DNA of 64,000 nucleotides, from positions 1 through 64,000 of the forward strand of contig MU623435.1 in NCBI GenBank assembly GCA_025201765.1, written 5' to 3'. Origin of the DNA: Daldinia sp. FL1419 (taxonomy: Eukaryota; Ascomycota; Sordariomycetes; Xylariales; Hypoxylaceae). Positions 57,501 through 64,000 of this stretch are shown in pieces. Under the pieces are notes generated by a model. That model was not told the origin of the DNA. It was given only the letters and a program-made list of their open reading frames with translations, and did not search any database. Every line of letters begins with the position of its first letter. Position 1 is the stretch's first letter. Made by a program: the position numbers and the translations under genes.

Positions 57501-57628
57501 GGAGGGAGAGGCAATGCGGTGTTAGGAGGACCTCGTCTCATTCCTGGTGGCATGCTCGTAGGCAAATTTCTTGAAGTCGACTGAGGCTGAATGACAGCGG
57601 CAGCCATGCCGCCCAGAGCAACATCCAT
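54571..57628 (-). CDS. SOG2: RAM-pathway leucine-rich repeat protein Sog2
   Basis: Three exons (57628-57231, 57169-57058, 57000-54571) join in frame to 979 residues. A disordered N-terminus with polyproline (LPLPPPPPIP) and poly-Ser precedes a leucine-rich repeat array across all three exons (IDLSRRNIQALPDEV, LALSHNKLTTLPARF, LRYLNLKGNQIREFP, LEILDMGRNKIRILP, LKVLALQKNRIQGLP, LQMLRLAGNDI). The C-terminal two thirds is the SOG2 domain: ESAKGILYAIFQIHPTIQLF, VLTLINAYSHICSLLMNN, TMMMLLYHSIMELRITANEIS and KSTDLAMRILPGINQQFLAYRR. Sog2 is the LRR scaffold of the RAM (Cbk1/COT1 NDR kinase) network, which controls polarised growth and septation. Introns 1 and 2 are 61 and 57 bp. Confidence 0.94.
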
Positions 57629-59513
57629 AGCAAACTGAAGCGTCGGAAGTTCAGAAGGTGCCTAGAGTTGGGCAAGACGTTACTTTCAATTGTAAAAGGT
57701 GGCAGTGTTGTATGAGCGACCTATGACAAATATATCCCAACGAGGTCTATTAGGATGGATACGGTGAGCCGAACGGAGAAATCGAGATCATCGTAGTGCG
57801 ATACCAAATTGCTTTGAAGAACAAAATATATTGCAAGCAGGATTGAACAATCCAATGTCTGGTTTCGAGTATAAAAGTGGCAGATTCATGGGATTGGATG
57901 TAAGTAGAGACAGAGTCTAGAAGGAAGTTTTGACGAGAACTGTTAGTAGTACTCGTAGTGAATGGTTCGGAGTTGAAACAAGTCTAGTCGAAAGGGAGAA
58001 GCACTGATGTCGTCGAAGAGTGCAGAAATTCGTATGCAGACCCCCTGGTTCCTTGGGAGCTTCTTTCAGGTGGTCTTTTTAGGGGGGGGCCAAGCGATGT
58101 GCGGCGCAACGTAGAGACCAGACACAAGGGATTGGGTCTTGGGATTTGGGCACCACCTGAATTATTTTGGAGGGAAGGGGTTTTCTTTGTCCACTGCGTC
58201 CACTACGTCGCCTAGAATAAGGGGATTGAACAGCGCCACGGTGGGCGTGAAGTCCTAAAATATTAGTGGATTGGCTATGGATGGTTAAGAATCACAGAGG
58301 CGGTAGGGGCGTATGGAATAACCGAAAAGGGAAGTTGGTGTAAACGAATCAAAGCTAAGTGGAGAAAGCGCTTGGGTTTATCCCCTGCTCGCATTTTTTA
58401 GTTCCGTTTACTCGTGAGAGGCTTAAGACGAGACTTGCAGGACCTTGCCAACCGCCTTGTTTTTTTTTTTCTTTTTTCTTTTCTTTTTCTTTTTCTTTTT
58501 CTCCCTTCCCATTGTTAGATGTGATGAGTACTATAAAGGTAGGGATCACCAAAATAGATTTGCGGTGAAATTCTTTTTAACCCCTCCCATTATATTTATT
58601 AAGAATAAGTTTGTGAGGTCGAAGAATGGGAAGTACTTAACTAAACATAAGGTACCTACTAACTTGATGAGATCCGAAATTCGGGATGTAAATGGGCAAC
58701 CTTATGCATATATATGTACGCTCAAATGAACGCAAACTTATGCATTACCTATCTATTGCATAGTACGTAAGGTTAGAATATTTCGGGCGTACCTTACAGC
58801 TGTGGCGTCAGTAATAAGAAAAAGTGTGCCACTATCTTTGCTCACACGTACCAAAATACTGCCCTAGGGCCCATTTATTTAAGTCGTTTCCCACGCGACA
58901 GGTGGAGACCGACGCGATTTAGGCAAGTCTGGAAGTCGTGACGGGACAAATGCCACTTCACGTATCCACATAATCGGTAAAGATAGAAGTAACCTAGGCT
59001 ACTACTTCCTTTTTACTTCCTACTTAAGGAAGGCTTCTAGATAGTTCAGTACTAAAATAATGCTTATCTCGTGTAATTGACTTTGCCTAAACTTAATTCA
59101 AATTAGAATCATGTAGGCACTTCCGATCATCTTTTTTGTAAGACTGGAACGCAGTCACTGATTACATCTGCAGGAGACCACATTCGGGCATCCCTTATTA
59201 ACACGGTACTCGATCCCGAGTGGATGCGTATTCCAATGCAAACATCAAACGAATGGGTCTAGTTCACGTAGTACCTCCGATATCTCGGTTGTGGAATACC
59301 CGCAGTGTGGAGGTAAGAAGATAGCTTCCATCCTTCTAAAAAGTACCTAGACTAAGAATACCTTGTTAGGAAAGCACATAACTACGCCACTCTTAACATA
59401 GGTACTACATAGAAGCTCGTTATCTTATTTGGGGGGTTTCATGCCTCTGAAGATCTTTGAGGAAGCTGCCGCTAGATACGGTTCATATGGATAGCTAGTC
59501 GACAGGTTCGAAA
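57629..59513. other. divergent intergenic region, SOG2 / RecQ
   Basis: 1.9 kb without a gene. A CT/poly-T tract lies at about 58460-58503; the opposite-strand Lys/Glu-rich frame there is a repeat artefact. The SOG2 leader probably occupies the first 400 bases. Confidence 0.5.
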
Positions 59514-61056
59514 ATGCCTGCCCTAGTTAGATCCAACTCCTTTATCTTCCCTGATCTAGATTTTACCTTACGACGCCAGTTTAATAAAACTAGCTTCCGT
59601 CCATACCAGCGAGAGATCATACAAGCTGCATTAGATGGCAACGATATATTCGTTCAAGCAGCTACATCCTTCGGGAAGAGCTTGTGCTTCCAGCTTCCCG
59701 CCGTGGTAGATCAAGGCAGTGAGTTCTTAACTTCATATTTCCCCCCTTTTTATCATCTCCCTTCGCTTTCCACTATTGTCAAACTGGCATTTGCTTATCT
59801 GATATCAAACCGCAGTTACCATTGTCGTGTCGCCTTTATTAAGTCTCATGATGAACCAGGTGGAAGCTCTTCGAGCTGCGGATATCAATGCTAGCTCATT
59901 GAATAGTAACACGCCTCCGATAGAGAAGGATCGTATTATGAATGACCTCAAAACTGGGCACCCCCGGACCCGATTACTCTACGTAACCCCAGAGCTTTGC
60001 GCCCAAGACCGTTTTCGAGATAGGTTGAAGGTGGTCTACGAGCAACGAGAACTTGCGCGCATCGCTATTGACGAAGCGCATTGTATCTCGGAATGGGGGC
60101 ATGACTTCCGTAAAGATTTCAAAAGATTAGCGTGGTTTCGAGAATCATTTCCTGACGTGCCCATTATGTGCCTGACGGCGACGGCTAACAGTCAAGTACG
60201 TAATGATGTGCTCGCTACCCTTAAATTAGATACGAACCCCGAGAAGCTGAAAACCTTCACAATGACGGCCCATCGGCCTAATTTGCATTTTGAGATTAGA
60301 TTTACAAGCGACGAAGATGACCAACGTTTGAATAACTTCCTCGGATGGATTCGCAGCGTATATCAACGCAGAGCCAAGGATCCGCGGAAAAGTGAGCTTG
60401 CCACCATGGGCGAGCGAGCTGATAATGTTCCTGGTATTATCTACACTATTTCGCGGGACGAGTGTGAAAATCTTGCCTCGCAGCTCAGACAGGAAGGCAT
60501 CGGCGCCCAACCGTTCCACGCAAAACTGTCCAAAGAAACCAAGGAGCGTGTCCTTGCTAAATGGGTTTCGAATGAACCTGGGTATGATATAATTGTGGCT
60601 ACGACTGCCTTTGGCATGGGCATCGATAAAAACAATGTCCGTTTTGTTGTTCATTGGAGATTACCAAAATCCTTCGAAGGGTACTATCAAGAAGCTGGAC
60701 GAGCTGGACGCGACGGAAATGCGGCGTACTGCTTTCTCTATTACAGTCGTGAAGATAGAGACCGGGTCAGCAGTCTAATCGTGCGAGATCGTAATTCAGT
60801 CTCTAATTCCAATTTTGAGGCACGCGCCAAAAGCCTACAGGCCTTAGCCCAATATTGCGAGAGCACAAATGCCTGCCGTCATAAGCTCATCTGCAAATAC
60901 TTCGGAGAAAATAACACTCCAACATGTGACTATGCGTGCGACTGGCATAAAGATAGCGCTGATCTTCAGCGGCGTTTCCTCAGGGGTTTGGCAAGTGAGG
61001 AGTGGGTCAGCACACAGAGAGAGGAGGGCAGGTACGAAGTAGATTGGGATGAGTAA
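59514..61056 (+). CDS. short RecQ-family 3'-5' DNA helicase
   Basis: Exons 59514-59718 and 59816-61056 are joined over a 97-bp intron (QG-ITIVVSPLLSLM) and encode 481 residues. Superfamily 2 motifs appear in order: FRPYQREIIQAAL (motif 0), TSFGKSLCF with Lys55 (Walker A), SPLLSLMMNQV, DEAHCISEWGHDFR at residue 154, LTATAN, IIYTISRDECENLA, FHAKLSK, VATTAFGMGIDKNNVRFVVHW, and YYQEAGRAGRDG. A zinc-binding subdomain follows (YCESTNACRHKLICKYFGE, CDYACDWH). The protein then stops after about 40 residues. A full winged-helix (RQC) and an HRDC domain are not evident, making it much shorter than Sgs1/QDE-3 types. A second, short RecQ is known in filamentous fungi, and this may be that class. It would unwind recombination or repair intermediates. 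Confidence 0.9.
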
Positions 61057-61432
61057 CGTATGGAGAGTCTTCGTTGATAGAAAAGGTCCGATTCGTAGTA
61101 GTTTAGGTATTTACAAGTATGTCAATGTTTGGATAGAAGCAAGGTGGTTGTTAGCACCTAAAGCACCACCTAAAGCACCATCTAAAGCACCTTACCGTCT
61201 TCACGCATACCAGGTACCTAGGTTAGGTATGTTACATCCCTCCAATCGGCTCGATCGAGACCCCGCATGTTTTAACATCAGCCCGCAGTTCTGGAGCAAA
61301 GCTCCTCCTTTACCTATCCAATAATACCAACATCCAAGTTTTCAGTTGCGGATTCTCCAAAGGGTTAAAGGGTTACAATCCTACGTTTTATTATCGCCAA
61401 GATATAATTGAATCTCCGAGAAGTACTATTTC
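61057..61432. other. intergenic with 12-bp tandem repeat
   Basis: A short spacer between two same-strand genes. ACCTAAAGCACC is repeated three times at 61156-61191 (the third copy has one mismatch), and a GTACCTAGGTTAGG motif lies near 61213. Confidence 0.6.
61156..61191 (+). repeat. three tandem 12-bp units
   Basis: ACCTAAAGCACC at 61156-61167 and 61168-61179 is perfect; 61180-61191 differs at one base. Confidence 0.8.
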
Positions 61433-62536
61433 ATGATGTCGGCTCCGAGTTCATCGGTACAAACTCCGCATCCCAACCCCTCATTCCTTCCCGGAGCTCC
61501 GGCCAATACATCGTCAACTCCAACTCCAGCTCCGCATAATGTGGCGGGATCGTCTAGCGCCACGAGTGCACCGCACCTCTCACAGTCTTCTCATTCTACC
61601 GCATCGCGTCTAAGGCCATCCCACTCTGCCGCAGCATCTCGGAGCACTACCACGCCCCCTACAACTATGACTGCAGCTGCGTCCTCGGCCTCCGGAGCTC
61701 AGCCCCGCGTGAACACCATGGATTTAAACCCAAATCCACCGACCCGGACAACGCAGCTACATATCGATGAAGCACGTGCCGCACTGGTAGCCTCCATGTC
61801 CAACATGTTAGACTCAGAACTGCAGTCGCGCGCCTCGCTACTCCATTCAAATGCCGCGGCGCTAGCTAAGCAAGAAAAGGATGTAATAAAAGGAACCGAG
61901 GCGCTGCGGAAAGAAAATGACAAGCTTGAAAAACTAGCGCGTGATACAGAGCGTAAGATTAAGGAGTTAGGCAACGTGCAGAATTGGGCCGAAGTCCTCG
62001 AGAGGGACTTTCTAATACTGGAAGAGACTGCGCGCCTAGTGAGGAATGGCAGTGGGAGTGATAGCTGCAGTCAATGTAGCGGGAGTAGCTGGTCGGGTAG
62101 TTACAGCGGTGGCGATAGTAGGGTGGGGAGTCGTCGGGGGAGTGTGGCTGGAGATGCTGACACTAATGGTAAGAAGCCCGAAGAGCTTGCATTAAATGGG
62201 TATTCCACTACTATAGACGACGGCGCTAGGGGAGGAGACGTACGTGTCACTGTAGATAGAGAAGTCGCTGCGAGCATTAGCGAAGCTATGGCCACAGCTC
62301 TCCATGAATCCCTAGATACCCTATCGCTGGATCCGGTTTTACCTGGTACGCATGAAAGCTCGGTTAAAGGTAAGGAGCCAGCTACTGAGGGTAGTAGGAC
62401 AGATGTCGAGAATTCGCCTCGTATCCCCGAAACTGGGCCCGGTGAATTATCTCTGCCATCTAGCAGGACACTATCAGAGACTCGAGAAGGAGATACAGTT
62501 GGGGATAAGAGTCCTGATCCTTCGGTAGCAGCGTGA
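61433..62536 (+). CDS. BLOC1S1/GCN5L1-family coiled-coil protein
   Basis: A single exon encodes 367 residues (ATGATG start; either Met is possible). The N-terminal about 100 residues are Pro/Ser/Ala-rich and disordered. A coiled-coil follows at residues about 105-205, from LHIDEARAALVASMSNMLDSEL to LGNVQNWAEVLERDFLILEETARLV. The ending GNVQNWAEVLERD resembles the GDVENWARSIELD signature of BLOC-1 subunit 1 (GCN5-like 1). The C-terminus is Ser/Gly/Glu-rich and variable. BLOC-1 works in endosomal sorting, and GCN5L1 also has mitochondrial roles in animals. The fungal role (yeast Bls1-type) is inferred. It lies 376 bp downstream of the RecQ gene on the same strand, with no functional link evident. 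Confidence 0.75.
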   Translation: MMSAPSSSVQTPHPNPSFLPGAPANTSSTPTPAPHNVAGSSSATSAPHLSQSSHSTASRLRPSHSAAASRSTTTPPTTMTAAASSASGAQPRVNTMDLNPNPPTRTTQLHIDEARAALVASMSNMLDSELQSRASLLHSNAAALAKQEKDVIKGTEALRKENDKLEKLARDTERKIKELGNVQNWAEVLERDFLILEETARLVRNGSGSDSCSQCSGSSWSGSYSGGDSRVGSRRGSVAGDADTNGKKPEELALNGYSTTIDDGARGGDVRVTVDREVAASISEAMATALHESLDTLSLDPVLPGTHESSVKGKEPATEGSRTDVENSPRIPETGPGELSLPSSRTLSETREGDTVGDKSPDPSVAA

Positions 62537-62973
62537 CGAAGGGAATGGATTAGGCGCCTGGAAGATCGACTCGTGAGCATAGTACTGGAGTTTGGGGCTT
62601 GAAATCCAATGAATATGTGCGACTAAGGATTATATAATGAATTACTTGGAATATACCGTTCAAGGAGGTAGATGTTTGAAGCAAGACTCGATACATTCCA
62701 GGTAAAGCCCCTATCACAAGCTAGGGGCGTCTCACGGTCGGGATCGAGATAATTGACATCTAATATTACATTAGTTATCTAAGTTAGCTCGAATCCATTA
62801 AGCTTATTACAACCCTTCCCATTTATATTTCCACCTAACCACCCAAGCCTCATTCATATTATTCCCATACATATATATCCTTCTCTAAGAATATATCTAC
62901 CAAGACATGCAAGGCTAAATACATCTTACTAGTCATTATAGTCGTCGTAAAGGGCCCCCAAGCTTTGATAAGC
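62537..62973. other. intergenic between convergent BLOC1S1-like and TSC13
   Basis: AT-rich 3' flanks. No gene seen. Confidence 0.5.
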
Positions 62974-64000
62974 TTATAGGAGACCAGGAAGAATGACACT
63001 GCGCTTCTTCTTATACTTGTCGCCAAACTGCTTGCGGTAAGCCTTCTCCTTGCCCCAGGCCCAGGTCCACATAAAGTAAGAGCCGATGGAGATGAAAAGC
63101 ACCAAAGACGGGCTGCGGGTGACTAAGATGACACCGATCCAAGCGATGATCTCAAACATGTAGTTGGGGCAAGTCACGAGGCTAAAGCAGTGGCCGTGAG
63201 GAATCTTCCTGGCCGTCTCGCCGGGCTTGCGCAGATGCGCTAGGTAATAGTGGACGTCGAAGTTACCAATCTCGCCGATGAAGTAGAGGGCGAGTCCGAG
63301 GTAAGTAAGCGGGGTTGGGGTGTCAGGGGAAAGAGCAGCGGGAGAGAAGGGGGCGTAGATCTCAATAGCGCCGAGGAGGCCGGCGGCGGCCCAGTAGAAG
63401 AACGAGTTGCGGAAGACGTAGGCGAAGGGCATGGTGTTGGCGGAGAACTTATGCAGGAACAGGGTCTCGAGCTCGCGCTTGACGAAGTGGGCCATGATCA
63501 TGGCGAACGCGGCTTTTTGTGCGAACGAGAGCTCGTTGTCGGACCGGATGCCGTACGGAAGATGGTTCTTGAGTAGAGGGTATACGGCTGGGTATAAGTG
63601 GTTCCGTAGACCGAGGAAGAGAGGGTGGAAGAGGAGGGGTCCGAGATACTCGATCGTGTAGACTAGTCGCCAACTAATCTGGGGACCTGTGCAAGTCGGT
63701 CAGTATTGGTGCTATATAGAACGGCGCGGAGGAGGGTAACATACCAAGGTCCTTGATGAGTAGTTCTCCATACTTCATAACCTCAGGTTGCTCTCGTAGC
63801 AAAGCTTTCCTGTCCTTAATGGTCTTCTTAGAGACAGGGTCGAAGACACCAATGCGGTTGAAGTCGGAGACCTTGGCGGCCCGTGCAATAGCCTTCTTTG
63901 CATCTTCCACAGTGGCATCTCCGGGCAAGTCCAAGGAGGGAGGAAGTCCCTTGAGGCCCTTCCGGGACCGATTGGTAACTTTTAACGACAAGTCACCCAT
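62974..64000 (-). CDS. TSC13: very-long-chain trans-2-enoyl-CoA reductase Tsc13
   Basis: Exons 64000-63745 and 63686-62974 are joined over a 58-bp intron (KDLG-PQISWRLVYTIEYLGP), giving 322 residues, close to the usual length. The N-terminal about 85 residues form a ubiquitin-like domain (DLPGDATVEDAKKAIARAAKVSDFNRIGVF). The rest is a polytopic ER steroid-5-alpha-reductase fold with MAHFVKRELETLFLHKFS, NSFFYWAAAGLL, GNFDVHYYLAHLR, GHCFSLVTCPNYMFEIIAWIG, and a C-terminus KYKKKRSVILPGLL containing a dilysine-like basic stretch. Tsc13 carries out the last, NADPH-dependent reduction of the ER fatty-acid elongation cycle, feeding ceramide synthesis. The ATG is the last three bases of the window, so an earlier start outside cannot be excluded, but MGDLSLKV fits the family N-terminus. 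Confidence 0.94.

Noticed and set aside
58355..58729. Phe-rich and Lys/Glu-rich frames on both strands
   Set aside because: Artefacts of a poly-T/CTTTT tract.
1..64000. CRISPR array, rRNA genes, or intact transposon
   Set aside because: No regularly spaced repeats, no rRNA-like sequence, and no reverse transcriptase or transposase motifs were seen in any frame.

Overview
The window looks like a contig segment from a filamentous ascomycete (Pezizomycotina, most likely Sordariomycetes). Genes are compact and have short 53-105 bp GT-AG introns with CTAAC/CTAAT-like branch sites. Leaders are CT-rich. The gene set is typically fungal: Vma2, Dph1, Bud6, Pbp1/ataxin-2, an AA11 LPMO, Sog2, Cce1 and Tsc13. 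Intergenic DNA is AT-rich and studded with TAGG/CCTAGG-type short repeats; that style suggests Xylariales, but this is inference only. No CRISPR, rRNA, prophage or complete transposon was seen, and no secondary-metabolite core enzyme. The one FAD monooxygenase stands alone.

Layout. 0-1.3 kb: decayed F-box-type gene (-). 2.4-4.1 kb: V-ATPase subunit B (+). 6.6-7.9 kb: secreted aldose 1-epimerase (+). 8.9-9.0 kb: tRNA-like Pol III element (-). 9.3-10.7 kb: DPH1 (-). 11.1-13.1 kb: secreted PNGase A-like amidase (-). 14.0-14.9 kb: APH/kinase-fold protein with an Asn at the usual metal-binding Asp (+). 17.3-17.6 kb: 105-aa membrane protein (+). 19.5-21.9 kb: secreted/anchored S41-type peptidase (+). 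22.9-26.2 kb: Bud6/Aip3 polarity factor (-). 27.7-28.9 kb: FAD monooxygenase (+). 33.5-36.6 kb: Pbp1/ataxin-2 homologue that appears to lack the Lsm domain (+), with gene-poor tracts of more than 4.5 kb on both sides. 41.3-42.6 kb: AA11-type LPMO with C-terminal X278-like module (+). 44.9-46.8 kb: AT-rich four-exon F-box-like orphan (+). 48.5-49.2 kb: small GPI-type surface protein (+). 49.4-50.4 kb: mitochondrial Holliday-junction resolvase CCE1 (-). 52.0-53.6 kb: glutathione reductase with mitochondrial and cytosolic starts (+). 54.6-57.6 kb: RAM-pathway LRR protein Sog2 (-). 59.5-61.1 kb: short RecQ helicase (+). 61.4-62.5 kb: BLOC1S1/GCN5L1-like protein (+). 63.0-64.0 kb: enoyl-CoA reductase Tsc13 (-), whose start codon is the last three bases of the window.

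The genes are mostly unrelated housekeeping functions: vacuolar acidification, diphthamide formation, polarity, mRNA metabolism, redox balance, mtDNA resolution and very-long-chain fatty acids. They are mixed with secreted enzymes (epimerase, PNGase A-like, S41 peptidase, LPMO) and fast-evolving F-box-like genes. Bud6 and Sog2 both act in polarised growth but are 30 kb apart. No new multi-gene system is convincing. The best leads are the Lsm-less Pbp1, the metal-site-altered APH protein, the tRNA-like element with two B boxes, the F-box remnant, the hairpin between two convergent genes, and the dispersed CCTAGG-centred palindromes. Gene models were spliced by hand, by checking frame continuity across GT-AG junctions.
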